Positions 40,801 to 54,614 of a stretch of 64,000 bases of DNA are shown here, one piece after another. The first letter of the stretch is position 1. The number at the start of each line of letters is the position of its first letter. This stretch comes from Brugia malayi (Eukaryota > Nematoda > Chromadorea > Rhabditida > Onchocercidae). Under the pieces are notes generated by a model. It worked only from the letters and a program-made list of their open reading frames with translations. It was not told the DNA's origin and made no database searches. The position numbers and the translations under genes were made by a program. The DNA is taken from assembly GCF_000002995.4 (NCBI RefSeq), contig NW_025062475.1, positions 1,178,001 to 1,242,000 of the forward strand. Direction: 5' to 3'.

Positions 40801-43800
40801 CTTATTCATCAAATTATTCCGTACAAAATTTACATCAATTCTTGAATCACCTCATCATATCCCATTCTAAATTACTCTCAACTTACTTGAAGCTATCTTC
40901 TTAGCTAGAAGTTTCAAACATTAACTCAATTGTTGTCAATCTCTCTTAGATTACATTTTTTTCTTTTTCTTCTTTTTTTTTTTTTTTAACAATAAATATA
41001 TAAAATAAGAAGGATTAATTTTTAATACCATTTTCTTCTTCCATTTTTCACTCATTTTTCTTTCCTCATTAAAGAAAAACATAGAGAATTAAACTGAAAA
41101 GACAAAAAATCATCATAGAATCTAATTTCATTATATTTAAATTTAAATATAGAAGATTGTAGCTTAATTAATTGATTTATAAATTTTATAAATTACATGT
41201 AAAATATAATTGTGTATGCAGTAAAGACAGAAATAAAAGAATGAAGTAATGTCAATGATTGAATTCTATTCTTAAAGAATAGAAAGTTAATAAGAACAGT
41301 ATAGCAACTAACTGTTTGTTTATTTTGCAAACAACAAAAAAGAAAAAATAAAAATGCAATTAAACTAGAATAATAAATAACAAAGCTTATTTTGGATGAC
41401 AGAAAAAAAAAAAAGGCATTTCTGATTAATATTTTTCAAATCATAATGAATAGATACGATGGAAGTTTATTTGCTGTATAGTCTGATCGACTACCTGATC
41501 AAATGAAACATCAATTCGATGCACTGATCAATGACTAGCAACTTGAATGAGCTGATTGATAGCTAACAATTTAATGTGATGATTAATCACTAATATGATC
41601 ATTAGTGTTCAATTTTTAAAAAATAAATGTTCGATTTAAAAAATTTTTAGTGCTATTGTTTTCATCTTTAAATGAATAAAATTTTTTTTTTTGAAATTTT
41701 CCACTTAAAAAATCTCAAATTTGCTAATGAGACAGAACATTTTATATATCCTGCTCACAATCACAAACAAATTTCTTATCAACTATTTTTAAAAGGAACT
41801 TTTTGCAAAATTATTTGAAAGAAAAAATAAGAAATAATATAAAAATGCAAAAACTAATCAAATAAATGTTTTCAGTATATGAATATGAATTAGGACATAA
41901 TAATCATCATATCAATGCAGCATCTATCATATTTATCAGCATATCTCACATTTAAATCTTTCAGCCAAAAAAAGAAGAGAAAGAAATGATGGATGAATTA
42001 AAAAGCAAAAGAGCTAACTTATAAGCCACTTTGATGCATTTGTTCAATTTATTTAAAGATACATCAATTGCTATTGATTGCGTCCTTTTTGGGCCAAATT
42101 TGTAAAAAGTAACCGGCTTTTCATCCTAAAATTGATCAAAATGTTTTTGTCTTCTTTTTTTTTTTTTTTAAAAAAAAAAGGATGAAAATAAAAGAACTTA
42201 ATAAATGAAATAATTATTTATGGTCATTTCGATTATAAATTACATTTAAATACATATCACAACCTTTATAATCTTTCGATTATCTGAAAACTTAATTGAA
42301 GACTAATTATGCTATATAAGAATGCAAAAAATTTTTCATCAATGCTTTAAATCAATCAAAATTGTTTCACGAACTATACATTTTTCATTCTTAATTATTA
42401 ATTAACATAAACTAAAGTATTCTATTATCTAAGAAAAAAAAAGATTACATTTGTTAGAAATGAAAAATATATCTTCCAAATATCCTATTTGTAACTACGA
42501 ATATAAAAAAAAAAAAAAAAAAAGGAACTATGGAAATATATTGTAAAATAGGAAATGAGGTAGAGACATTATTATTATTTTTTTTTTTGTTTGAAGCACT
42601 ATTCTAGTCTACCAAAGAAATTGCATAGTGTCAATTATTTATAGAAACATCAAATAATAGTTTATAATATTAGTAAAACAAAACCACTTTACATTGGAAA
42701 AATCACTTAATAACAAGAAATTTCTATTTGATTTTTGGACAAAAATCAAAAGGAAAAGAAAAATTGATGAGAAAATATCTTTTCTAAAAATGGTTTCCAA
42801 GGTAACAAACACTATAGAAACCGTTAACAGAGAAAACTTTCTTCATAAATTTCGATGGTAACATTATCTGCCAAAAATTAAATTAATTACTTAAAAAGAT
42901 AGAATGTTCAAACAAAATTCAACAAAGTAAAGATAGCATAAATATAAGAAAACTTACTTGAACATTCAAATCGCATAAATCTTGACCTTTTTGCTCGGCA
43001 TCTTGCTCAACGACATCATCCTCAACTACAACCTTAAAGAAAAAAAAAAAGTTTAAATCATTAATTTTAAACAAAATACAATCCAAATGCATTGCTTATT
43101 GTCTACTATTTGTTGGCATAAACTTTAAATTATATAACAAAAAATAAAATAAAATAAAAAAAATGAATAAATAAATAAGTAGATAGATAATTTTTGAACT
43201 ATTATATTATCATTTGCATTAATTCAATTACTTAATATTCATATAGTAATTAATCACATACAATTTAATGAAGTAAATTGAATAGAACAAGCATGATACA
43301 CCTGATGAAATTATGCATTTAAAATTTACTTATTTCTTTCTTCTTTCGTTTAAAAAGTTACTTTTTTTTCTTTTCTGAGGATAAAATACTCATGAAAATA
43401 ATGAAAAATAATGAAATTTCGCTAAAAAATTACCCAGAAATTTTAAGCCATATTTGCCATTATTTAACAAAATAAAAGAAAATTTAAAAAAAAAAAAAAA
43501 CTCAATACGAAAGCTTACTTATCAATAATAACTTCATCAGTAATAGGTCCAAATAAAAATATATATATATAAGTACATATAAAAGTACATAAATCGAAAG
43601 AATTAATTAACCTAATATCTCAACCAGATATTATTTTAATTGATGATAAAATCGAAAATTATTTCCTTACCTAATACAGTTGTCAATCATTAATGTTACA
43701 TGTAAAAACAATATGAAATTGCTAAAGTGATCTTAAAATAATAATAATAATCGTAAAAAGATTCTAAAGTTCTTGCAAAATTTAATTATTATCTTTATTG

Positions 43801-44036
43801 ATATATCTTTACTTTTATTATCAATGAATATTTCGGTTGAGATAAAGTGATTAAACTAATATTAATATTAACTATAATCTGTTATCTTTTACATAATTAT
43901 AAAACAATAAAAAAAAAAAAAGAAAATAACAAACTCCAACAACTTCCTCATCGGGTAACATTTCATCGCTATGTGGATTAGAAGTCATAAAATGACCACT
44001 ATGGATTGGCTCATGTGATGGCGATTCTGATGACAT
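34801..44036 (-). CDS. mml-1: MML-1, Mondo/ChREBP-type bHLH leucine-zipper transcription factor
   Basis: Fifteen exons join in phase into 782 codons: 44036-43935, 43032-42958, 42125-42019, 40495-40392, 40065-39977, 39756-39652, 39425-39251, 38832-38752, 38150-37918, 37811-37380, 37160-36964, 36334-36248, 35998-35798, 35437-35308, 35028-34801. The Mondo-conserved N-terminus, which in this family controls nucleo-cytoplasmic shuttling and sugar response, is complete: HSGHFMTSNPHSDEM (about 12-26), TPKWKDFKGLRLHWKQRIRL with NNVIWRAYY (about 100-126), VEGMYWKRS (about 162), FTDTLFANL (about 231) and NADVMQPGLLSLQPS (about 257). A Ser/Thr/Pro/Gln-rich middle has 13 Gln at about 321-333. The basic region reads HLNAEQNRR, keeping the His, Glu and Arg that read E-boxes, then the loop-helix, the zipper (IRQLKAEIAL) and the C-terminal dimerisation and cytoplasmic-localisation domain (FLERYTKERTRQDYRFWV). 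Mondo proteins act with an Mlx partner (MXL-2 in C. elegans). The exon 12 acceptor is ambiguous by 12 bases. Confidence 0.95.
37999..38037 (-). repeat. Polyglutamine-coding CAA/CAG tract in mml-1 exon 9
   Basis: On the minus strand, 13 consecutive Gln codons, mostly CAA with three CAG, in the disordered middle of MML-1. Purer in CAA than a disease-type CAG run, but a candidate for length variation. Confidence 0.9.
40682..40862. repeat. 49-bp tandem repeat, about 3.7 copies
   Basis: The unit is TTTACATCAATTCTTGAATC followed by ACTTATTCATCAAATTATTC and CGTACAAAA. Copies start at 40682, 40731, 40780 and 40829. It lies in mml-1 intron 3, next to a GA-rich tract at 40588-40636. Confidence 0.95.
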
Positions 44037-44094
44037 TTTATTCGATGAATGATATGATATGATATTGTCGTTAGTGATAAGTCATCAAATTGAT

Positions 44095-44115
44095 ATACAA
44101 ACTGAAATGAAATGA
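44095..44115 (-). promoter_or_regulatory. Candidate trans-splice or 5' UTR acceptor of mml-1
   Basis: On the minus strand CATTTCATTTCAG ends at 44102, 65 bases before the mml-1 start, with no obvious donor exon nearby. This fits spliced-leader addition, but an upstream non-coding exon would look the same. Confidence 0.35.
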
Positions 44116-45121
44116 ATGTTTCTTTCTGTGAAAAAAGAAAAAGCAAGAAAGATTGCTATTGTAAGCTCGATTATTTATACATTTAACAAAACATGAAATA
44201 ACATTTCAAAAAAAAAAAAAAAAAAAAAAGCTAAATAGCTATAAATAACAATAAGGTAAACAAAAAAAAAAAAGAGTCAAAAAGTTGATGTATTTTTTCT
44301 CACAAAAATTTGGTTAAGCAAATTTCTTGAAATTTGATAGAATAAATAATTCTGATCACTTTCAATATCATACAAACATATGTTATTTTCATCAGCTCTT
44401 TAGTATAAAATCAAAACAATTTATAATTTAAATGAAAAAAAAAAAAATGGAAGTTATATTTTCATTTCAAAAATAATTGATGGAAATATTTTAAAATTAA
44501 AAATATAATTTATTCGTCTTACGCTAGAAAGCAGTAATAACACTTATAATCTTACTCCAAATACTAATCTCGTATTATATTCCGAACATTTTACAAGTAA
44601 TGATAATTCAGTAATAACGATAAGTTAACTAGGAAAATGAAAATAACATTGAAAAGAACAAACAAAATAAAACAAAAATTTCATTTATATATATACTAAA
44701 TAGATTTTGAAGGTAAAATTTCACATTAAAATTTCAATAAAGCATTCAATATAGCCATATGAAGCGATCAATGTATTTGCATGCTATTTTATGATAGATG
44801 ATGACTAATATAAAATTATAAACACTTGAATAATATAAATACTTTTAACAATGAAATCAACTCAAACTGATATTGCACATAACAAATGGATTATTTTTAT
44901 AAGAATAAAATTTAAAAAATATTGTTTTTTAAAATTTTCATCAAAAAAAAAATTAGGTTAAAGGAAGTAAAAAAAAAAAAAAAAAGATTTTTTTTTAGAA
45001 GTGTTTGTTTTTTTTCTTTTTTTTTTTTAGAAATTGAAAATAAAATAAATGAAAGAATGGAAAAAAGAAACTAATGGAAGAATAAGAAATTTAATGAAAA
45101 TTATTGGTGAAATAAGAAACA

Positions 45122-45123
<2 letters not shown>

Positions 45124-45157
<34 letters not shown>
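45124..45157. repeat. GT dinucleotide microsatellite
   Basis: About 17 perfect GT units, 1.1 kb upstream of the mml-1 start. Confidence 0.95.
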
Positions 45158-45158
<1 letters not shown>

Positions 45159-48100
45159 TGACGATGGCAATCATTAATTAATGAGAGCAATGGTAAAAAA
45201 AAAAATGTAATGAAATGATAAGATGAAACTAAGAGTGAAAGAAAGAATTTGTAATAAAGGAAATATATACGATTGAAAAGAAATATCGTGATAAGGCGGG
45301 GAAATAAAACAAAACAAAACAAGACAGAAAAAAAAAAGTAAAGATATTACTTAAAGTAATCAGGAAATTTTTTTTTTTTTTTTTTTTCTAAACATTTCTA
45401 ATTTTCATCATTATTATTTGGCAATTTTTTTTTTTTTTTTTTTGTTATTATCATTTCTAGATATCATCTGTTACTTCAATTACATTTTGCATGAATCACT
45501 TTAAATGGAAAATTTCATAACATATATTTTACAAAGTTCTATTGAATTAAAATTTTCAATATTTCTTTTTAATATTTAGTTAATTAATTTAGTACCATTT
45601 CCTAGTTCTATATTTTATATTCTAGCATGAGTTAATAAACATAGATGTATAAAAATATGATAAACAAAATTTAAGGTTAAAAAATTACTGACGAATTTTT
45701 TTTTTTTTTTTCATATGATGCTGTACATTCTCTCATAATAATATCATTGTATCCTCCCCTCTGTCAAATGATCAATTTGTTGTCACATGTAGATGTGTAA
45801 ACAAGAACAAATTCATATATATATATATATTTTTTTTTCCAGAAATTATTGATATATATTAATTTGAGTATTAAAATAATAATTTCACCAATTACCAAAA
45901 AATAATAATAATAATAACAACTTATGAATTTAATTATCAATGCAAAAAAAAAACTTTACTTTAACTTCTCATTTTTAACCCTCAAAAAAAAAAAAAAAAA
46001 AAAAAACAAAAAAAGCGAACATTCTCTGATTCAAACACTAATCTCAACAAACAAACCTTTACAATGTTTTTTTTTTTTTTTTTTTTTTTTCGTTTTTCTT
46101 CCGAATTGAGCCGGAAGTAAAATATATTCATGACACCTGTTATGAAAGCAGCTGTAAAATCACAGAAATCATTTTTTGTTTACGTTCAACATTTCTCTAC
46201 ACTAAATTTCATCCAGTTATTTATTTTTTTCAACTCATCCTTACTACCAGTTAATATAAAAAAAAAAAAAAAAAAAAAAAAACAAGAAAGTAACTTTTCA
46301 CATTTTGAAAATAAGACAGACAATTTATTTAATAGCATAAAAATTGCAACTTTTTTTTTTCTTTCATAAATCTATTTCATTATTTTAAAAAATAATTAAA
46401 TTTAGTATGAGAATAAAAAAAGAAAAAATGCTTTTTTTTTTTTTTGTGACGAATTTATCAATGAATTTATTCGCTATTATCAAAAAACAAAAAAAAAAAA
46501 ATGAAAATTTATGCATATATAATTTATAAATCGAAAATTAATCAATCATTAATTTTGCAACACAAATTTATACCATTAGTTTTTTTTTTTTAAAAAAAAG
46601 TGAAAATTTTCATTGACTAAACTATCATCTATCTATCTAGCAAGAAATTATCGGAGTAGAAACATGGAAAAGTAAATTATAACTTGCATTCATCATGATT
46701 ACAGGAATGAAAAACAATAAGTACCTATAAAAAAAAGATGAAAAAAAAAAAAAAACATAATTCTTACTTTGCATAAAAATTTACAATTCTTTTTTTTTTT
46801 TTTTTAAGGAAGTATAAATTATCTTTTATATAATATATCCATCCATGCATTCGTCACTATTTACTTTCTGTTATGCAATAAAAATTACAGTAGATTTTTT
46901 AATGTTTGATGAATCATAAGAATAAAATCACGCAAACCTATCCATCTATCTGTCAACTATTATTTCCTACAATAATTACTTTTTAAAAAGTTTGATTGCT
47001 GAATTCAAATGTAATCAATCTTTCATCTTCAATCAATTCATACCATCTTTTAGAAAAAACAAAACAAACAAAAGAAAAGAAAAGAAAAAAAAAAAAAAAG
47101 AGGTTGATTATTTGTAATCTTAGCAAATAACAATCTAAAGTATACATACAAATATACATATATGGCTGTATTGATGATGAATGAACTTTAATCTTTGAAG
47201 AAAAGAATATTACAACTAATATTCCTATGATATATGATAGGTATAAATGATAAATTTGTAAGCAATTTTAAAAACTTTGAAATAACACAACAAAAGTTCA
47301 CTACTGACAACAGATATTTTACAATGCAATATGTTTGAATGTGAATGATCAAAGAATAAATAAAATACATCAACAATCAAAAGATTATTTTCTCTATTCT
47401 CACTTTTTCCTCATTCATTTTAATTTTATTTGATCATATTTAAAAGAATTAATTCATTTTAATTAACATTTAAACTAAGAGCAATCATTTTCTCTCTTAC
47501 ATTTACATGAAAAAGAAATTTTTTCATACCATAAAATGCTTCTTTACTTGTGCTATTTGATGATAAAATTACTCTGTTAAAAGTAGGAGATATCATCTAG
47601 TGATAACAAAATAATTTAATAATTCTTCTATTTTTTTTTTTTTTATATCAAATCATTATCATTCTACAAAAATTACAAATATGTAAATAAAAGCATATAT
47701 TAACAAGTAAATATACATATGTTGACATATACTTCAATACATTACTAAGAAATACTAAATTTTTGTGTTCAATTTAAAAAGAAAAAAAAAGTGTTACTAT
47801 CAAAATAATAAATTTTTCGTTTCTTTTTTTTTCAAAAAAAAAAAAAGAACCAAATACCTAAAAAATAGAGAGAGAGAGAGAGAGAAAGAGAGAAAGAGAA
47901 AAAAAAAGAGCTCAAAATGAAAAGAGAAAAATTAGTGCTCATTTGTCGCATACAGTGTAAGCATTTTACATTTTCCACTATCAAATATTACACGAAAAGA
48001 TCAATCACATTTCTCAACAAAAAAAAACATTCCGTATCTTTTCATTCTATTTTTATGTTCGAAAAAAAAAAAGGAAAGAGGAATAAGTGCTATTATTAAA

Positions 48101-49529
48101 GAAAAATTTATGAGATTTAGAAATGATGAAATATAATTAAATTTTATCAAAAATTGCAAAAGTTACATGATAATGTAAGTAATAATTGTAATTTAATCAC
48201 TAGCAATTTTCAATTAATTGTATCACAATTTTATTATCATAATTTTTGAATATAACATAAGTAGATGAATATAAGATGAATTTATTCAAATTATCTCATT
48301 TTCATTGAAATATCTACAAAACAAATTATGATGGAAAAAAATATACATATATATATATATATTTATATCAAAATTGTTGTTTCACAAGATGGAAAAGAAA
48401 TTAAACTTTTCAAGGTAATTCATACATTATTTCAAACTACTTTCAACATGAATTCTTGTTTTTTTCACTTCCTTAACTGAAAAAAAAAAAAAAAAAAACA
48501 ACTCATAAAAATCAATACACTTTAATTAAAATATTTACTATGAAATTATATTGGAAAAGTAGAATTTCAATTAATAATTACAAAGAAATATTTGGGAAAT
48601 TTTTGATGTTTATAAGTAAATCCATGAAAATATTCCGTAAATTTTCGTATTTACATTTAATGTACACATAAACATTTTACGTCAAATTGTGATAAAGTAC
48701 ACATTGAGATTGAGCATTTTAAGGTATCTATAATGATCGGTGAAATTATAGGACTTTAAAATTATGTTGAAATGAAAGATGAGAGAAAGGAACAGATAAG
48801 ACAGGAAAGAGAGCGGAAAAAAGAGATTGCGGAACAAAGTGTTCCAAATTAGATTTAATTTTTTTTTTTTTTTTCTTCTAGCCAAAATAAAACTATTCAA
48901 TGAAGTGCACTGTTAGAGAGAAGAATATGAAAAGAAAATTAATTGGTTAATGCTACTTTAGAAAAATATTTTCGGGTTATTTCCTTTTGAAATGTAAAAA
49001 AATAAATTCTTTCATTAATTTCAATATATTAACTGCTTAAATTTTAACTAAATAAATGTAGCACTATTTTAATTCAAAATTTTCATATTAACTTTATATT
49101 TCTTGTGACAACAATTTTACAATATGCATACTGTTAAACTTCCCAATCTCTCTTCTTTTTTTTTTTAAAACATACTTTTCTTTGTTTAATCTCTCCATAA
49201 TATCTTAACTGAATTTCTTAAATAATCCATTTCCTACATATCAAATTTAATTAATGCAACACATATCTCATAATTAATTCATTTCTCATATCAATTACCA
49301 TTACAGTGATCAATTTTTAGCGTCGTCCAATAATTATCTATCGAATACCTATGCTAACTATAATTTAAACTAAATTTCATCAGATGGACTAATTTGAAGC
49401 TTTCAGCTGATTAGCTTTCCTAACATTACTTTATCGATTAAATTCAAGTTTGGAAAACTTAGTAAATGGCGTTACATTTCTTTCATATAATTAAAGGATT
49501 ATAGCTAACGAGTAAAGAGACTTGATATT

Positions 49530-49637
49530 TTACTTGGTATAACTTGCTATTTGACGCATAAGTTGATGTATAAGTGCTATACCATGCAGATATTCCTTAC
49601 TAGGTCTAGCATGTTGAAATCTTCTTCTGACTAATCC
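49530..49637 (-). other. Short orphan open frame or terminal exon
   Basis: On the minus strand, after an AG at 49638-49637 (ACTTAAG), 35 codons run to TAA 49532-49530. The peptide is basic then amphipathic (RRRFQHARPSKEYL, then HGIALIHQLMRQIASYTK) and much less biased than nearby spurious frames. There is no start codon in frame and no upstream exon I can join with confidence. It could be a terminal exon, a small secreted-peptide gene, or chance. Confidence 0.22.
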
Positions 49638-50511
49638 TTAAGTATTTATGATTTATAAATTGTTGGTGAGCTAATGCAATAATCAAAATAACCGCATTTT
49701 ATCTAACGAACGAAATCTTTACACCATTTACAACAGATTTGAACTTTTTTTTTTTTTTTTAAATACGATATTTGAACTTTTTTCTAAGTTTTAATTTTTT
49801 CTTAAGTTTTCTAAGCTTCTTAAGCTTTAACTATTATTACTTTTATTGTTGTTTACTATTACTATTTATTTATTCATGCCCAATTATTTATTTGTTTAAT
49901 TATCTATCCATTTAACTATTGACTCATTTTATTATTTAATAATTTATCTGATTGCTTATTCAATTAATTATCCAGTTTAATTATTAATGTTATTATTATT
50001 ATTGTTTTTGATTATCACCAATATTTATTACTATTATGACTATTATTAATTATTATTGCTATTATTATTATTGTTGTCACTATCATTGTTATTATTGTTA
50101 TATCACTACTGTCACTATTATCATTAACACTACTATTATTACTACTATAATTACCTTTATTATTGAGTGTAATTTGGTGTTAGGTAACACATGCTATGAG
50201 TTTTATCATATATCACATCGTACAAATATCATATCGCGTATATCGTTACATTGATACGTCACACAATTTATAACAAATCTTGTAACACGTAATACAAAAA
50301 TGACTAATACGTAATGCAATTAAAAAATTTTATAACACGTCATGCAATTAATTCATAAAATGCACTGGTAATATTTGACTTATTACATAAACATGCATAA
50401 AATACACCGATAATATGCTTTGGGGAGACATAAAAAATATATGGAAAAAGAGGAAAATGTGACATTTTTGTATTGAAAGTTATTTGCGAATCTTACGCAT
50501 ACTACTTTAGA

Positions 50512-50514
<3 letters not shown>

Positions 50515-50541
<27 letters not shown>
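50515..50541. repeat. TA dinucleotide microsatellite
   Basis: About 13 TA units, flanked by less AT-biased sequence on both sides. Confidence 0.9.
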
Positions 50542-50544
<3 letters not shown>

Positions 50545-52058
50545 GTTTAATTGGTAAATATAATCATTATTTCCTATCTAATCAAATCGATAATAATGAT
50601 GAAAATCCACTGTTGCCTAAAGGAATGAAATAATAACCGGAACCGCTTATTCCGGAAATCAGAGAATAACAATAAACAACGCATCTTGTAGTCATGCAAC
50701 ATGTATGAAATAATCACATCCCATCAGGGAATGGTTTGTTCTTTCATTTCGAGAATGACTTAGAGATTTGTGTGACAGAAACAAACTAAAATTGTTGGTG
50801 AGGACATGAGTTAGTCTAGAAAAAAGAAAAGCAAAATTGTCGAAAAATTAAACTCCTGAAATCTTGCATAGGAAATCATTTTTAGAGTTGAATAATAGAG
50901 AATTTGAGAAATTACTTGCTTTCGAAGATTGATCTAAAAAATTTGAGAAAAGTTGCAAGTTGAATATATGATATGATAATGATTAAATGAATGTATTTGT
51001 ACATAAGATAAGAAAGTAACCAAGTATTTATTATGCGAAACGAGTATTAATACTTAACACAATGAAATAATCAAGCAGCGAAGAGGAATATTTGCGGGAA
51101 ACTCAAACTCAAAAAATTTCTTGAAATAATGATAAAAATGATTAAAGATTAAGGGAGTTTTTTCTTTCTTTTTGATTGAAAATTTATTGATGAAAGATAA
51201 ATGGGATCAATAATGCAGTGAAAATATGCTATGCCATTATTTATAATGTATGAAAATGTTAACAAATATTAGGTATGATGTGAGATATTGAACTGATATT
51301 ATGATACATGGAGGTATTAATAAGTAACAGATTAAAAACAAAAAACAGAAAGTATAAGAAAATATCGAAATCAACATTATTTTGTTATTTACATTCATCA
51401 AATTCGATTTATTTAGTTCCATAATTAAAAAAAAAGAAAAAAAAATAATAAAATGATTACCCATAATGATAAATGCATGAGACTGAAACAACAATTGCTT
51501 TAAGGAAGTACCGGTTTCAAGAGAAATTAAAACACCAGCGGTTTAAGAAAAACAAAAAAAAAAAAAAAAGATTTGATAAATGAAGGCAATATTTGAAATG
51601 GTTGTACAGATTTTAAGTTATCAAAAGACGATTAAAATATATTTGGATAGTTCATAACAATCGAATGGATGAAGACAAATATTTTACATAGCTCAATAAG
51701 TTTAAAAATACTCCAGACCAATTATAGGGCAATTTCCAAGGGAAATCCAAAAAATTTCAAACTAGATCGAGAAAAAAATTGAAATTAAGAAATGACTTAA
51801 GAAACTTATCTCTGCTTCTATTACCGCAAATCAATGATTTGAAATTCAAAGGAAAAAAAAACCGAAAATTTTGTAATTTAATTGAAAATTTGAAATTCGA
51901 AATAATTAAAAATTTGAGAATTTAAGAAACTGTTTACAACCCTCACTAACTAATAATTTTATTCCGGAAATGGTTATTCAATTTTTAACTGTAATGAACT
52001 TATATAGAAATCTAAATGACACACATATATTTACAGATTTTTATCAAGATAGAATTAT

Positions 52059-53437
52059 TTACAGATTAAATAATAATTGAAAACCATATCCCAAACCAGC
52101 TTCAGTTAGTATCTTTTTCAGTTCTGTTAAATATCTCGCATGTGGAAATTGAATTTCACGAAATTTTCCAAGACGAAAAAATGAAGGATCAGTTTGCTCT
52201 TCACAATACCGTAACACAATACGTTGCCAATTTAGGACACGAATTTGTTCCCAAAATTTATTACAATCAGCTCGAAAACCTTCTAAAATAATAACACCCG
52301 GTTTACCAGAACAGAAAAATCCATCTAACTGATATAATGATGCTGTATCCTTGATCATACGTCTCTTTATTTTGCTGTGAATATGATGTGAATAGATCCA
52401 AAATCGTGCATAAACAGTAGTACTGTTTGTTGTTTTCATATCATTTACCAATTGTATGGTTTTATTTCCGATTATCTCCTATAAATATTGCTTATTATGA
52501 TGAAATGGAAAAGATGAATTCACATAGTACAAAGTGATTTTTAATTGGAAAATATTATTTAACAATAACAATTGAACTATTTTCGAAACTTTTCAACTTT
52601 CAATCTTAAGAAATTAGTGAAAAAACTTTCCTAAAAAACTCAGAAGAGAAAATTCCTTGAAATGTTCGATGGATTTTTTCAAAAGAAAAAAGTTATTCCT
52701 AAAAAAGAAAAAGTGCAAAATCGAAAATCACTATTACGATTTATGTATTTAATGAAGCTTTAAAAAAAGCTCACTGCAAACTCATAGGAAAGTAGAAGTA
52801 TGTGATAAGCTATAGAAAATTCAACATAGAGAAGACGATTTGGGTTGTGACAAAGTATGAAAACGACATATATTCAATAATTGGTCATAATATCTAATTA
52901 TGCGCTTAAAAAAATAAGTGAAAAACAAGTCAGTTCGCTTGAAATATAACCTTAAAACGACTGATATTATCGCTGATCCATTGCATAATTGTTAATGTAA
53001 GAGGTATACCAAGAGTTTCCTGATCAATGAAATATCGAAGTTCTTGATTGAGCAAATCACAATTGATCAATGAACAACGAACAAACGCAGACGGTTTCAA
53101 AATAATAGGATATTCACTACTCAAATGTATCACAACCTCGTAACTGATGTTATCAATTTGCTAAAATATAAATTTGCATCAAATTTAAATTTCACTGTAA
53201 GGAAAAATTCATTTCAATCCATAATTAAGAAATAAAAAAGAATAATTGATTCATTTTTTTTTACCCTCAAAAAAATCATATATTTTCTACCTGATGCAAA
53301 GTTAACTGTGTAATTTGGCCATTTTGTGTTGGATTTTGAGGCTCGTTTATTTCTAATTCGTCCACCGTATACATTGCTTTCAGGAAGTCCAATTCATCTA
53401 ACAGCAATTGTCTGCATGTTTCATTTTGGTCATCCAT
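52059..53437 (-). CDS. RWDD2: RWD domain-containing protein 2 (RWDD2) homologue
   Basis: Three exons, 53437-53291, 53160-52951 and 52478-52059, join in phase 0 into 259 codons (258 residues). The N-terminal part (about 1-119) is an RWD domain: LLLDELDFLKAMY at the first helix, the YEVVIHLSSEYP strand-turn typical of the fold, and a helix QWISDN. The C-terminal half matches the DUF1115 domain of the RWDD2 family: FWIYSHHIHSKIKRR, then GFFCSGKPGVIILEG, then FWEQIRVLNWQRIVLRY, and a closing ELKKILTEAGLGYGFQLLF. Vertebrate RWDD2A/B are about 290-320 residues, so this one is slightly short but complete. Function is poorly known; RWD domains usually bind protein partners. An acceptor-like CTTTTGTCGTAG abuts the ATG, as if a spliced leader were added there. 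Confidence 0.9.
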
Positions 53438-54614
53438 CTACGACAAAAGAAAACAAAAAGAAAACTAAACCAGAACCGACCATTTGTAACAATTTCGAAA
53501 ACCTTGCTGAGTTTTTAATATCTTCAATTGATATTTACATGTAGTCTCTAAGATGGGACATTTCTATAACTTTATTTTTTATAATGTTCACATTACCTAT
53601 GGTATTTCATTGAATCTTCTCCACAATTAAACAGCTTCTCGAGAAACTGAAAGTAATCCAGGTCGTGGTTATTTAAACATTGAAAACTAATCAAAAGTTT
53701 AAGGGAAATAAAGGGGAATTAAATTCCAATTCCACTTTCAAATTTTACTAAACTTCCAATTTTATCCTCGAATTTTACTAACATTACGTTTGATGTATTG
53801 GAAATGGGCGAAAACACATAGAATATATATTGGAAACAGATTAAATTAGGATATTTTATTAGAAATAATTATATTAGAATTAAATTAGGAAATGGAATCT
53901 ATTATACTGCAGTGCTGCAAACCAAATAATAATGATGAATATGCTGGACTATCAGTTTACTGAAAGGATTAAACTGTCAATCTGAAATGTTCATAACTTG
54001 AAATAGATTATAGTAATGGAATAAAAGTATGGAATGATAACTGAGGAGTTCACTAAAAATCAAGAAAACAATTACAATGCTAAGTAACAACAATGAAATT
54101 GCAAGACAGAAGAGACAAAAAAAAAAAAGGATAAAATAGGCAATTTAAAATTAAAAACAAATATTAAACAACACTTCTGGTTGGCTGCAACTTCCAAATC
54201 GATTGATTAAAATCAAAAAAGAACAAAAATAACCCAAATGAAAAAAAAAATAGGCACAGATTTCATAAGGATTGTACTAAGGAAATGTTTAGAATAGAAT
54301 GAATACATAAAAACTTCCCAGAATGTTATAGTTTATACCTTTTTTGTTTCACTGAATTCAATCATTACGAAACAAAAACTATTTCAATTTATCATGAATA
54401 TGTACATTTCACTTACGATTTTCAAGGGATATAAACTACAACACTTGAAAGAAATTTTTCTAAACCAAAAACTGAAGAAGCAAAAACAAGAACAAAAACT
54501 CTCATCTCATCTACTATGAAATCCTAGACTTCTACGGAAGACAATTAAAATCGTATAGTTGAAAGAAAGAAAACTTTCTTGTCAAGTAAATAAATTAGTC
54601 ATAAAAGAGGTATT
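53438..54614. other. Intergenic space between the RWDD2-type and membrane-protein genes
   Basis: AT-rich and unstructured, 1.2 kb. A minus-strand acceptor near 53986 followed by a nine-codon frame could be a terminal exon of the membrane-protein gene if the GTAAGA at 54626-54621 is used as a donor. Confidence 0.45.

Larger units (their letters stand above)
44037..52058. other. Intergenic AT-rich stretch between mml-1 and the RWDD2-type gene
   Basis: No multi-exon gene could be built. It holds a GT microsatellite at 45124-45157, a GA tract at 47868-47905, TA microsatellites near 48345 and 50515-50541, and many poly-A/T runs. Less AT-biased islands sit at about 49480-49640 and 50160-50780; the first has a short open frame listed separately. 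Confidence 0.6.
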
